A stretch of DNA of 64,000 nt from Bisporella sp. PMI_857. Lineage: Eukaryota > Ascomycota > Leotiomycetes > Helotiales > Helotiaceae. Below the pieces are notes generated by a model, which searched no databases, was not told where the DNA came from, and was given only the letters and a program-made list of their open reading frames with translations. Both the position numbers and the translations under genes were made by a program. Shown here one piece after another: positions 1 through 11,012 of this stretch. Every line of letters begins with the position of its first letter. Positions within the stretch are counted from its first letter, which is position 1. Location: positions 124,001 to 188,000 of the forward strand of contig JAJSPD010000082.1 in NCBI GenBank assembly GCA_021307315.1. Direction: 5' to 3'.

Positions 1-1551
1 AGACAGGCGTGTATCCCCAGAAGTTGGACAATAACAGCATTCTGACTGAGAGGAAAAAAGCTGATGGTCAAGCAACTTGATATTGTATCTATGCTTCAAA
101 CACGTGAGACGACCCATCAAACTATAGATTTTCAAAGATATAAATATTGAACTTCTGGTGCTGAAGTGCTTCGAAATTGCCAAGATAACTCAGTCCTCCT
201 TGAGTTGTGTCGTATGTAGTAATAGAAGGCTGGCTGTACTTTTCGATATCAGCTTGTTCGCTGGCTTTCACTGTAAAACGTACTCTTTTTAACTATGGCT
301 TAAGTAATACTGAGCTTTGGTGTAGAATTCTTTAACTAGCTGAAGCTATTATATTTATAGATTATTAAAAGCATGCAAACTTAATCGGTGATTGCAATCT
401 CTACTGGGTGTATTATGAACTTAAGGTTTCTTCCTCCTTGTTCTTTCTTTTAAAATGATTTTTTTTTTTAGTAAGCGGTATGCAATATTAAGCAACTTCA
501 AATTACTTCAAGAATTAAAAGTATCATCAAGCTTTCTGAGCTGTAAAATTTTGATATATCTAGAGTTTCAATTGAATTAATAGCTATTGTACTGTTTGCA
601 TGTAAAAGCATTGTTAAAACCAATATATGTTATAAAACGTATGCACAAGGCCAAAAATCTCTAAAATTCAAGTGAGCCATAAACTAATAATAAGTATCTG
701 AGTTGCCACTTTTACCTAACAAAATCGATCAAAAGCAAAACCTTGATAAATAGTCGTTCTTGGGTAGCTTTTTGAATCTTTACCCTGCTTGCAGCGTAGG
801 TGAGGACCTTTCTGTCTATATTACATTCAAGGCTGGTGCATGTCAAATGAGTGGCACCAATTGAATGCACATTGCCAGCGGCATTATTGGAACTTAAACC
901 TGCATATCTTGTTTGACAATCGGTTGCCCCTGGCCTTTCCTGAAGTAGAATCAATTAAATCGCGCATCTCACCGCTGGCGGATCTTGTGCTTTAGCATGC
1001 CCATGTATGCCCCTGCAAGCAATACACTTTAAGAGATCACAGCTTCGCTCACCAAATTGTTCCTGGTAATTGTCGCGTAGCGCAAGTGGAAGCATGGTGT
1101 TGATTCAAGGTATGGTTGTATTCTCCTCTGCGCCATGGAAGGTAACGCATGGCGAGGTATGAGAGCAATATATGTTGTGTTTTAATAAGTGCAAAATAAG
1201 GCGTAGTAGATTGGTTATTGTGAACAAGAGCTGCTAAATAAAGCTTTCTGGCCAGCGGCATTTGTCAATTGGTTGGGATGGTTGCACTGTAACCACTTTG
1301 TAATGCAATGGTGGTTCCGGCATGTTTTGTGTCACCACACCAAATACTCTCCACCTTTCAGGGTGCGGCGTATTCCAAACTTCCCACATTGTCCTGGGGT
1401 TGCATTCATACGAGGCTGTCGCACCTTCTCCTGTGGATGAGATACTATAAGTCAAACTCTCCCGCATTCCTCTCTTCTTTGGAATTAGACAGTAGTGTCT
1501 GCCATTTTGAGAGCCCCTTACGAAAGAAAAGATTCTACTCTCGCCGCCAAC
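1..1551. other. intergenic, no gene seen
   Basis: AT-rich sequence with no open frame that resembles a protein family. The short frames present are low-complexity or antisense noise. The last few hundred bases would be the promoter and 5' leader of the PTH11-like gene. Confidence 0.6.
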
Positions 1552-2886
1552 ATGCAAGAAGATCGCTACTCCATCACGATTGCCATGGGTATCTTCATGG
1601 CCATCATCGCAGCACTAGCAGTGCTGCTGCGTTTTGAATCTCGGCGGCTACGAAAAACAGGTTTCGCAACCGACGATTATATTATTGTTGTAGCTTTGGT
1701 GTGTTGCCCTCCGAATGAAATAGGAGAAAAATCACTGATAAAGAGTACAGATTTGCCTCATTGGCATGTCTGTTTGTAATATCGTCGGTTAGGAACTCTA
1801 GATGTTGGCGGACGCTGGGTATCGACTGACTTCTTTTATCTAGGCGCCGTTGCAGGGAGAATGGGCACCCATGACTCTATTAGGACCTCAGCAAGTAAAC
1901 AAAAGATTGCCGAACGCACCCTTATCCGGTCCAAGGTAACTATTTCCCGATTTTATACACTACAAGAAAGTCATCTAATCCGCATCTATCATAGGTCATT
2001 TGGATACTTCAACTTCTGACAACACTTGGGCCAGGCCTGACGAGAACGAGCATTCTCTTCTTCTACAAGAGAATATTCATCGGAAAATATTCCCAAATCA
2101 ATTCATGGACTTTCATCGTAGTGAATGGTATTTGGACTATAAGTTACTTTTTCGGTAATATCTGTAAGTCCTTTTCTTCTGGCTTCAGCAAGCCATTTCT
2201 GACTGCTGATTGTAGTTGGATGTGTGCCACTCAAGGGAAACTGGATCCACGACCCGAATGGAAAGTGTATTGACTTTTTTATGTTTTACAAATCCATGGT
2301 AATCTCAGATGTAATCCTAGACGGGCTCGTTTTAATGATACCATGGTACCCAGTCTGGAAATTAAACATGCCCATCCGGCAAAAGGTAACGGTGTGTGGG
2401 ATATTTCTGCTTGGTGGTTTCGTCGTTCTCTCAGGCGTAGTCCGAATTATTGCCATGTTCAATGCTCTTAAGCCAAATCCAGATCGCAGCTATGAACGAG
2501 CGCCAGCATTTTACTGGGCTACGATAGAAACTGGGGTCGGGATTGTCAGCGCATGTCTTCCTACCATGAGGCCGCTCCTCAGCCGCTCCGGACCGGAGAG
2601 TATTATCCGCAGCGTGCAGAGAAAGATCCAGAGCACCCTATCTAGAACCAAACTTGTACCGGAAGATTATACTCTTCAGCACCGTCCTAGCGAAGGCAGC
2701 GATACACTTCCTTTTGCAGAGTCCAAGAGAGGGAAGACTGGTGTTTATGAAGGTCCACCTGGTTCGACATTTCAGCCAGAGACAAAAGTTGAAGTGACTG
2801 AGAAAGAGCATTCAACCCCCCCCTTGGATGGGATCAGGGTGGAATCTAGCGTTTCATACAAGGCGCAAAATTATCATCAGTTGTAA
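1552..2886 (+). CDS. PTH11-like integral membrane protein (fungal rhodopsin-domain family)
   Basis: Start is the ATG at 1552 (MQEDRYSI). Exons can be joined from about 1552-1700, 1846-1936, 1995-2163 and 2217-2886. The last intron (GTAAGT...TTGTAG) joins FFGNI to FGCVPLKGNW in phase, while the first donor is uncertain. The protein is about 380 aa. It shows an N-terminal hydrophobic helix, then LLRFESRRLRKTGFATDDY (the usual arginine-rich loop and DDY of this family), several further membrane segments (ILQLLTTLGPGLTRTSILFFYKR is split across a loop; ISDVILDGLVLMIPWYPVW; GIFLLGGFVVLSGVVRI) and a hydrophilic cytoplasmic tail. Family members are seven-helix-like fungal membrane proteins, some acting as putative GPCRs in surface sensing; the ligand cannot be read from sequence. 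It lies upstream of the biosynthetic cluster but nothing ties it to the pathway. Confidence 0.85.
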
Positions 2887-4346
2887 CATACTGATCGCAA
2901 GGGAAGCCTCGATTTCAAGGCTAAATATTGGCAGTTTGGTCTAACTTTGATTGCAATGGCGATTTCGTTGTAGGAATGCTGTATCAACACTCCATTTATG
3001 GGATCTTCACAATATATTAGGCGTACAAATTTTTACAGGAAAGAGCTATATGTGTGTATATGCCTCTTTGGTCATGATTTGTAATAGTAAATGCTCTGTT
3101 AGACTTGAAATACTGGAGTGCCTCGCAGCAGTAGCCAGTAGTACGTACAGCCATACAAAAGCTCGGGCCATACGCTAATGGCTGTACTGCATAAACGCCA
3201 AGAGAAATTTTTACAGGGATATTTTTGGGTGTATTCCATACAATATTTTGAAAATACAGCCAGTATACGGCCACACGGCCAGTACATACCCCCGTAAAAA
3301 TACAGATATTTTTTATTACTAATCAAACCGTACCGTATTTCTCCTCGAGACTGTATTGTTGGCTACACTGGCGCAAACAAAGAGGAACACGCACTAACTT
3401 ATGGTGCGTCATTAACTAGGTGGTGAAGCAGTACAACGTTCGAAAGAAGGCGATGCAGCCGAACCACACAGCCAAACCAGGCAACATTACACTGACAAAC
3501 GTGTACTCGGATATAGTGTTCTTCGTATTTCTAATGTAACCTGGCAAATACAACTCTCAAATTGATATCAAGGAATAACTCTAGAGTTAAATTAAGCCGG
3601 GTACCGATGAGGGGAACCACGCCAGATGCCCGCATCTGAATGCAAACAAAAGTACAACTGTTTACCGCGATGACTGCTCCGAGTACTCACGACTGATATG
3701 GATAAGCCCAATCACAGCAAGATTCGACTGGTTGCATCGAACTTCATCCAACCAGAGAGGAAAAGATGGCTGTTACAATGGTGGTGCCTCAGCCCCGCCG
3801 CTCACCAGGTTGTCTTACTATGGGGGTTGTGCAAGGGTAGCCAGACGTGCACCTGCGCATATCTACATTGGTTGTGGAATGCAAGTCAGCAATATAGATG
3901 TTGACTGGGATGTAAAAAATGTCAATCTGATAGGTTGCTTCAAAGTCTCCAGGAAGCCTTTGGGTGATATTTGCTAGAGGAACTCCCAACTTGATAGAGA
4001 TACGTGACTGGATGAACCTGGCGGCCCGTTTTATTTCCGGTCATCAGACTCATGCTTTGCAGCCTAGGTTTGATAAAAGAATGATGGCTTAATATTTTTT
4101 TAAAGCGATAGCCAAGGACCCTCCAGCGGCGGGTATGTGGTATAATGCTGTCAACTAGGAACATCCATCTCCTCTCTCTTCATTCGACTTACTGGTTTAG
4201 CGGTGTCATCTTCTGACTAAGACTGTATCAACTGTCTTGAATTTTGATACACAAGCCAAACTTGGATAGTGAGCTTGACTCTTTTATATAGTTACTAAAT
4301 CTCGAAAAATCGTATCACATATCGACACTTCAACTACGTCCAAAAA
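2887..4346. other. intergenic, possible degraded repeat
   Basis: No credible gene. Around 3130-3310 there are several short related copies of motifs such as GGCCA, TACAGCCA and AATACAG on both strands in an AT-rich background. This looks like a decayed repeat but cannot be assigned to a family. The final 150 bp form the promoter of the O-methyltransferase at 4347. Confidence 0.45.
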
Positions 4347-5857
4347 ATGGCATCATCAAGAATATTAGATCTGGCAAATAAAATCAACGAGTCCACCAGA
4401 GTCATTCATAATCACTTAGCATCACAGAATCTACCTTTCCCATCCTTTAGTCCCCGTGCTATAGATCCATTGCCTGAAGAATTAGCCAAAGCCCAGGATG
4501 CCGTTCTCGACGCGACCTCTGAATTGCATGATCTTCTGATGCCACCGATCACCGCTATACATATCGATGGGAATGTGAGTCAAGATGCCCTTTCATGCGT
4601 ATTAACTATATTCTCATGCAATGTTAAGGCTCAAAATATCGTGAGCTTGGATGCCATCACTCGTTTCAATATGGCCAACAGCTTCGCTCCTGGAGATGAA
4701 ACCTCCTTTGCTCAGATAGCTGAATATTCAGGGCTCAGTGAAGCAGCCACAAGGAGCCTGCTTCACCATTCCATGACCATGCGGATATTTTGTGAGCCTA
4801 GGAAAGGTGTAGTGGCGCATACGGCACGCTCTGTTCTCTTGAGGGAACAACGAATTTTGAATTTCATCAGGAATGGCCGGGAAGAAATGATACCGGCGGC
4901 TCTAAGAGCAAGTTAAGCCCTTGTATTGATGAATAGTAGATTGCGACTGACCATTCCAGACGGTAGAAGCACTATCCCGATGGCCAAACTCAGAAGAACC
5001 AACACAAACAGTAAGGCCTAAATACAATCCAAACACCCTCAAAATACTCTCTAAAGTGTTCTCTCCTCGTGGTGATGTTGGTTTTTACACACTGACATGA
5101 AACGAAACGGATAGGGATTTGCACTCGCCAACAACACTGATATCCCAATATACAAGGTTTTAGAAGCGGATCCAACTCGTGCCAAAAGGTTCGCTGATAC
5201 AATGAACATATTCACAAAAGGAAAAGGGTTCGCGGTATCTCATGTTGCTAGCGGTTTTGACTGGCAAGGCCTTGGAAATGCAATAGTCGTCGACGTTGGG
5301 GGCTCAAGCGGACATATCAGCATCGCTCTCGCGACGCAGTTTCCATCTCTTAAGTTCATAGTGCAGGACCTCGGGAGTACTATTGAAGGCGCTAGGAGCG
5401 AGATACCTGAAGCCGTGGCGGACCGTCTGAGTTTCATGGAACATGACTTCTTCAGTGAGCAGAAGGTGGTCGCGGACGTCTATTATTTTCGTTGGATATT
5501 TCATAATTGGTCCGATAAATACTGTATTAAGATCCTGAGGTCATTGGTACCGGCTCTTCGGCCCGGTGTACGCATTATTATCAATGATGTCTGTATTCCC
5601 GAGCCTGGCACCATGGCGTTGTGGAAAGAGAAAGAGCTTAGGTATGTTTAAAAATATAGTAAGTTGTTATAAAATGCTGACAGAGCGTGCTCAGAATCTT
5701 TGACCTAGGGATGATCTCAATTCTCAACGGACGGGAACGCGACACTGATGAGTGGGAATCCTTATTTGAGCGTGCGGATCCACGCTTTCATTTTGAAGGC
5801 GTGACTCAGCCTGAGGGATCAAATCTTGCCATGATAAAAGCATCTTGGCTAGACTAA
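4347..5857 (+). CDS. SAM-dependent O-methyltransferase (OMT-1 of the cluster)
   Basis: Four exons join in perfect phase: 4347-4911, 4967-5010, 5115-5641 and 5695-5857, giving 432 aa. The 44-nt second exon encodes ALSRWPNSEEPTQT. The N-terminal half is the helical dimerisation/winged-helix region of fungal and plant-type O-methyltransferases (PF00891 type). The C-terminal half is a Rossmann SAM-binding domain with motif I VVDVGGSSGH and the FHNWSDKYCIKIL segment, whose histidine is the usual catalytic base. It ends FEGVTQPEGSNLAMIKASWLD. It most likely methylates a phenol or enol hydroxyl of the cluster product. It is convergent with the reductase downstream (stops about 105 bp apart). No lesion is seen. 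The substrate is inferred only from context. Confidence 0.9.
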
Positions 5858-5963
5858 GCAAAGTAAATCACGAAGCTAAGCGAGTTATAAACGCCGTTAT
5901 ACACAGAGTAGATTCATATTACTTTAGATATCTTCAAAGCTTTCAATTCTTTCTTGGAATATT

Positions 5964-7166
5964 TTATTGACTTCCATTCTCATAAGGCAGGCCACTCTCC
6001 AATCTCACAGCCCCATAGATTCCAAGTATGTCGGCTTTGCTCCCAACATGTGTTTCTACTACTTTCAGGTGCTCAACAGCGACTTCATATGCCTTTACAG
6101 ATGCGCCAGCTGACTTGGCCAGATCCAGCACATGTGAGGTCAAACTCCGGGCCTTCGATACTTCGACCATTGGCTGTGACAAAACAAAAAAGAGTAAGTA
6201 GTTACTCCTAGTTCAATTGACCAGCTGGGATTCTTTTCTTCTGGTACTTACCGTGTTCTTATAATAATCACCGTTCATCATTCTCTGGTTATAAATTGCA
6301 TGCGGTGGCCTCGGGAACATCTGGCCCATCAACTTCTCCATATTCTGCATTCCGAGGCCGCATTTCTCCGCGAAAACGTTGACTTCAGCGACGGTCTCCA
6401 TGGTCGATATGATGAGGACGTTACCCATAATTTTGAGCAAAGAAGCTTTTCCAGGCTCCTCGCCGCTTAGGTCGACCAGTGAGTGCCCTACACTGTTCCG
6501 TTGCCTTCAAGTCAGCACGAGGTAGCTCCGAAGAAAGAGAGAAAAAGAGGAATTAAGAGCTCACACGCCGACAATGTATGGCTTGATACGTTCTACCGAC
6601 TCAGGTGACCCAGCTGCGATACATATGAGCATTTGCCGCTCCGCCATACTTGGCTCGCCCATAACTGTAAATAGCTTAGCATTTTCAAATCTTGTTTTCC
6701 CTGTTCGGGTATAACTTGGAAGCAATAGCACATACCCGGCAAGGCCACAAACTCCCCGCCAGCGCTCAAAACCTGCTTAGCGATACTATTGGTACTCTCT
6801 GGCGTGATCGTGGAGCTCTCGATGAACAGCTTGCCGTTGATATCTTTTGTAAGAATACTTTTGTATGTATCTTCGACTGCTTTTTCATCTTGAAGGCATG
6901 ACCAAATCACATCTGACCCCAAGACGACTTCCTCGATACTATCGACTATTATCGAATGTCCAATGATCGCGCTATGCTCCTCAGCGGACTTTTTGGTGCG
7001 GTTGTAAATCGTCAACGGGGTGTCTAAATTCCCGTGAAGCACGAGATTCTTGGTCATGGCCTGCTTGTGGTCAGCACGTTACTATCCATGATTTGATGGA
7101 TTTTTGAATAGCTAGACCTACTTGACCCATGAGGCCCATCCCTATGAATGCAAGTCGAGGAGCCAT
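5964..7166 (-). CDS. NAD(P)-dependent 6PGDH/beta-hydroxyacid dehydrogenase-type reductase
   Basis: Five exons join in phase on the minus strand: 7166-7122, 7060-6736, 6664-6565, 6492-6252 and 6173-5964, giving 306 aa. The N-terminus has the dinucleotide-binding loop FIGMGLMGQAM followed by YNRTKKSAEEHS, as in 3-hydroxyisobutyrate-dehydrogenase-like enzymes and fungal imine-reductase-like relatives. The KIMGN segment (K-x-x-x-N) matches the usual catalytic lysine/asparagine region. The C-terminal helical domain follows (NVFAEKCGLG, ending RLESGLPYENGSQ). It would reduce a keto, enol or imine intermediate, or act on a precursor. It is divergent from the A-T-TE synthetase across a shared 1.07-kb promoter region, which argues for co-regulation. 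Family assignment is firm; the reaction is inference. Confidence 0.88.
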
Positions 7167-8240
7167 GATAAAGATGATGATATTGATTTTGCTGTTTTAG
7201 AGTTCAAATGATGAATTACTACCTAGCTGCCTATAGACTTTCAAGAGAGAAGAGAGTATCATCGAAATTTAGGTAGCATTATAGGACCATTATTAGCCGA
7301 AAACCGCAAAGCAACAGCTTAGAAAGAGTGGATGTAACAGAGCCGGCCAGTAATGCCTGGAACTATCCACCAAGGGGTGTACTTGGTAAGAAGGCGGGTG
7401 TCTACAGCACTATCGTACCTCGGCCGATCAAATGTAGTCCATCACAATATGATTGAGTATAAAAACAACATGATATTGGGAACCTGCGCCACATTCTGTG
7501 ACCCATGAAGGGAAATGCATCAGTTGCAATTAACCCAGCCTAACTTCTCGGCACTCGCGATCCAGGCTCTTCTTATTCGGTGTTCTAATCGTCAACATCT
7601 TCCATCCAATGCTAGTGGCTCTGACGGATTTTTAACTGCTCTATTCGTATGAGTTGACGAGAGAAGGTGGCACTACATTCATCGCAATTTTGACCCTGAC
7701 ATAGGTACCACTGTTGGAGGAAATGTACCAGGGGCCAGAAAGAAAAATGCAGGGTATTAATAGTCCTCGTTCTAACAAGTCAGGTAACCGTATCGCCTTG
7801 GCGCAACACCTCGTAAACCTCAGGTGCTTCTGCACCGGTCTGATTATTCCCGTATAGGTAAAGATATCAAAACCGGGGTTGCATAAACTGATGTAGTGTT
7901 GATGGAGGGATATGAAGGCTTCTTATCAACGAATAGAGGTAGGGAGATATGATATGCTACAGAAAGGCCGCTCGGCTGTCACACGTGCAGCTTATTCAGT
8001 TAGTATTGTTGAGTGGGCTTGGGATAAGAAAGATTGAGGCATGACCCAGGGCTGCCTACTCCTTAGATTGACTGTGGCACACTTAGGCATAGGGATTGGT
8101 GGGTTTGAAGAGTCTCCCAAAGCTCGGAAAAACTGACCAAAGGAGATAACCCATGAGTAGTGGGAACTATATTCATATAAACCCATCCCGACTTCTTGAA
8201 CTCAAGTCAAGTCCCATATGTTGCACGATACGCATTCTAA
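7167..8240. promoter_or_regulatory. bidirectional promoter region, reductase / A-T-TE synthetase
   Basis: This region separates the divergently transcribed reductase and synthetase. It contains the palindrome TCGGCCGA at 7420-7427, compatible with inverted CGG half-sites bound by fungal Zn2Cys6 regulators. No gene-like open frame is present. Assigning the palindrome as a regulator site is inference. Confidence 0.4.
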
Positions 8241-11012
8241 ATGGCTTACCAAAACCTCCAGAAGCTTTTGGAATCAAAAGCAGATAAATTTGCCTCGGGA
8301 AAGATCATCTGTTATCCTCTAGGAGATACCAACACTCAGAAAGTAATCACATATGCTGGGCTTCTACATGAATCCCAACAGAGAGGCCATATCCTTAGAT
8401 TCAGAAATGACTTTCAGGCAGGCTCGGTGGTCCTTCTCCATTTGAGTGACCAGTTTAGCGGGATCATCTGGTTTTGGGCCGTTCTATACGCGGGAGGCAT
8501 ACCTGCCATGTCTACCCCGTTCTCCAACAACCCAAGCCACAGGCTCCTTCATATTGAGCATTTGTCAAAGATGCTCAAGAATCCGTTATGTATTACTAGC
8601 GAGAGCACCCTAGAACATTTCTCTGGACAGGGGTTTCTGCGGCCTATCACGATCGAGTCTCTTGAACGACTAGATCATGTTAGCTTTTCTGATGCAACAA
8701 CCCAAGAGCCATCTTCCAAAGATACAGCACTGCTCATGCTTACGTCTGGAAGTACGGGTAATGCGAAAGCAGTGTGCCTAAGCCATGGCCAGATCTTGGC
8801 TGCCATAGCTGGAAAATCTTCCGTCTTGGAACTCCCTACCAACGGGTCCTTCCTGAACTGGGTATCTCTGGATCATGTTGCCAGCTTAGTTGAGATACAT
8901 CTGCAGGCTCTATTCATAGAGGTGGATCAAGTTCATGTGCACGCTGCCGATATCATAATCGACCCGATCAAGTTTCTTCACCTTATAAACAACCACCGCG
9001 TATCCAGAACATTTGCTCCCAATTTCTTCCTCGCCAGGTTGCGTAGTGCATTGGAGAATATGGCTAATCCTCAGAAATGGAACTTTAGCTGTCTTCGTTA
9101 TCTTGCATCTGGCGGCGAAGCAAATGTGACAGAAACTTGTGTTGCGGTCACAAACCTCATGACAAAATATGGCGCACCTAAAAGGACAATCGTAACAGGT
9201 TTCGGCATGACTGAAACATGCGCTGGGGCAATCTTCAATACCGATTGCCCTGCCTACGATGTTGAAAAGGGTCTAGAATTTGCCTCTGTTGGTCAGTGCA
9301 TGCCAGGTATGGAGATGCGAATTACATCTTCTACGGAATACCAAAGAACCTTGGTTGCCCACGAAATCGGCAACCTTGAACTGAAAGGCCCTGTGGTATT
9401 TAAAGAATACTTCAACAATGCGTCTGCAACGGAGGAGGCATTTACCAAAGATGGGTGGTTTAGAACCGGTGACCAAGCCTTCATCGATTCATCAGGGCAT
9501 CTTAACCTTATGGGAAGGATGAAAGATATGGTGATTATTAACGGGGTCAAATATAATCCAGAAGAAATTGAGTCTGCAATCGAAACAGCTGAAATCCCCG
9601 GCGTTACAAGCAACTTCACCGTTTGCTTTTCCTCGCTGCGCTCTGGCTCCCAAACGGAAGAGATCTTCGTGGTATATTTGCCAACTTATGATGTCAACGA
9701 TACAACAGCCCATTTGGAAACATCAAATACTATTATTAGAATAGTGATGATACAGACCGGTGCACGTCCAGGAGTCATTCCTCTAGATAGCGCCGCGCTC
9801 CAAAAATCAACCCTGGGAAAGCTATCTCGCACAAAGATCAAGCAGTCGTTTGAGCGAGGCGATTACAACACATTCGAGGAAGCCAACAAGAAGAAGATAG
9901 CTTTGCATCGGATCCTGCACCACCAAAAACCTGCCAACGCAACTGAAGAAGGGCTTCTTAAGATCTTCTGCGATGCTCTCCAGCTCCAAGATCAGAACTT
10001 CTCTGTAACGACCCCGATCTTCGAGACTGGCATAACATCTATCGAGCTGATCAGGTTGAAGCAGCGTATCGAAACGCATCTCCAGCTTCCAACCTCCATC
10101 CCTATCATTCAGCTGATGACTAACCCGACGATTCGATCCCTGGTTGCGGCTCTCCAAGCCTCCGCCGTTATAGTAGCTTATGAGCCTGTCGTCGTGATCC
10201 AGCCGCACGGCACCAAACCGCCATTGTGGCTCATCCATCCCGGTGTTGGCGAAATCCTCGTCTTCCTCAACCTCGCGAAATACTTTACCGACCGACCAGT
10301 CTACGCTATCCGCGCGCGGGGGTTCAACAAAGGCGAGAGCTATTTCACCTCCGTCGCCGATGCAGCCAGCACCTACCACTTGGCTATTAAACGCCGGCAG
10401 CCCGAGGGGCCGTACGCGGTGGCTGGATACAGTTATGGGGCGATGCTGGCTTTCGAGACGGCGAAGCTGCTGGAGCGCGGTAGAGACGAAGTGCGCTTTG
10501 TCGGCTCGCTAAACCTTCCGCCGCACATCAAGACGCGCATGCGCCAGCTCAGCTGGACCGAGTGCTTACTGCACCTCGCGTACTTCCTCGACCTGATCAG
10601 CGAACGCCACGCCCGAAACCTCGCGGAAGAGCTACATACCGCGCTGAGGGAAGAGGTACTCGCGCATGTTCTTACGAGCGCGGACCCGGCCCGGTTAGCG
10701 GAGCTCGCGCTAACCCCGCTGGCGCTGGTCAGTTGGGCCAATTTGGCTTACGCGTTGCAGAGCATGGCGGTGGATTATGAGCCATCGGGATCGGTGGCGG
10801 GGATGGAGGTGTTCTACTGCACGCCATTAGCGGTGGTGGCTGCTTCGAGGGAACAATGGCTTGCTGAGCATCTGAGCAAGTGGAAGGATTTCGTCCGAGG
10901 CGAGGTGGGGTTTCATGAGGTTGGTGGTGAGCATTATACGATGCTTGGGAAGGAGCATGTTTTTGGGTTTCAAAAGACGCTGAGGAGGGTTTTACAGGCA
11001 AAAGGTCTGTGA
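8241..11012 (+). CDS. NRPS-like A-T-TE synthetase (arylpyruvate-dimerising quinone/furanone type)
   Basis: Single-exon 923-aa protein with the compact adenylation-thiolation-thioesterase layout of atromentin, terrequinone-precursor, microperfuranone and aspulvinone synthetases; there is no condensation domain. Adenylation (about 1-560) shows the phosphate loop LTSGSTGNAKA, the FLNWVSLDHVASLVEIH stretch typical of arylpyruvate-activating members, GFGMTETCAG, FRTGDQAF, GRMKDMVIINGVKYNPEEIE and the catalytic-lysine region STLGKLSRTKIK. Thiolation (about 585-665) carries the phosphopantetheine serine in FETGITSIEL. Thioesterase (about 680-915) has the nucleophile elbow GYSYGAML and a late histidine in GGEHYTMLG. 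The family condenses two aryl-2-oxo acids into quinone, furanone, lactone or dioxolanone cores; sequence alone does not say which. GC content rises sharply in the TE part (several lines near 10.5-10.75 kb are about 60-73% GC, against about 37-53% for lines in the A domain). Confidence 0.92.
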   Translation: MAYQNLQKLLESKADKFASGKIICYPLGDTNTQKVITYAGLLHESQQRGHILRFRNDFQAGSVVLLHLSDQFSGIIWFWAVLYAGGIPAMSTPFSNNPSHRLLHIEHLSKMLKNPLCITSESTLEHFSGQGFLRPITIESLERLDHVSFSDATTQEPSSKDTALLMLTSGSTGNAKAVCLSHGQILAAIAGKSSVLELPTNGSFLNWVSLDHVASLVEIHLQALFIEVDQVHVHAADIIIDPIKFLHLINNHRVSRTFAPNFFLARLRSALENMANPQKWNFSCLRYLASGGEANVTETCVAVTNLMTKYGAPKRTIVTGFGMTETCAGAIFNTDCPAYDVEKGLEFASVGQCMPGMEMRITSSTEYQRTLVAHEIGNLELKGPVVFKEYFNNASATEEAFTKDGWFRTGDQAFIDSSGHLNLMGRMKDMVIINGVKYNPEEIESAIETAEIPGVTSNFTVCFSSLRSGSQTEEIFVVYLPTYDVNDTTAHLETSNTIIRIVMIQTGARPGVIPLDSAALQKSTLGKLSRTKIKQSFERGDYNTFEEANKKKIALHRILHHQKPANATEEGLLKIFCDALQLQDQNFSVTTPIFETGITSIELIRLKQRIETHLQLPTSIPIIQLMTNPTIRSLVAALQASAVIVAYEPVVVIQPHGTKPPLWLIHPGVGEILVFLNLAKYFTDRPVYAIRARGFNKGESYFTSVADAASTYHLAIKRRQPEGPYAVAGYSYGAMLAFETAKLLERGRDEVRFVGSLNLPPHIKTRMRQLSWTECLLHLAYFLDLISERHARNLAEELHTALREEVLAHVLTSADPARLAELALTPLALVSWANLAYALQSMAVDYEPSGSVAGMEVFYCTPLAVVAASREQWLAEHLSKWKDFVRGEVGFHEVGGEHYTMLGKEHVFGFQKTLRRVLQAKGL

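Noticed and set aside
4916..5202. OMT-1 as a pseudogene broken between two open frames
   Set aside because: A 44-nt micro-exon (4967-5010) and two canonical introns restore the frame exactly and supply expected residues.
9822..10379. 185-codon minus-strand open frame inside the synthetase gene
   Set aside because: Lies entirely antisense to the conserved T and TE domains and has no domain features; a shadow of the real gene.
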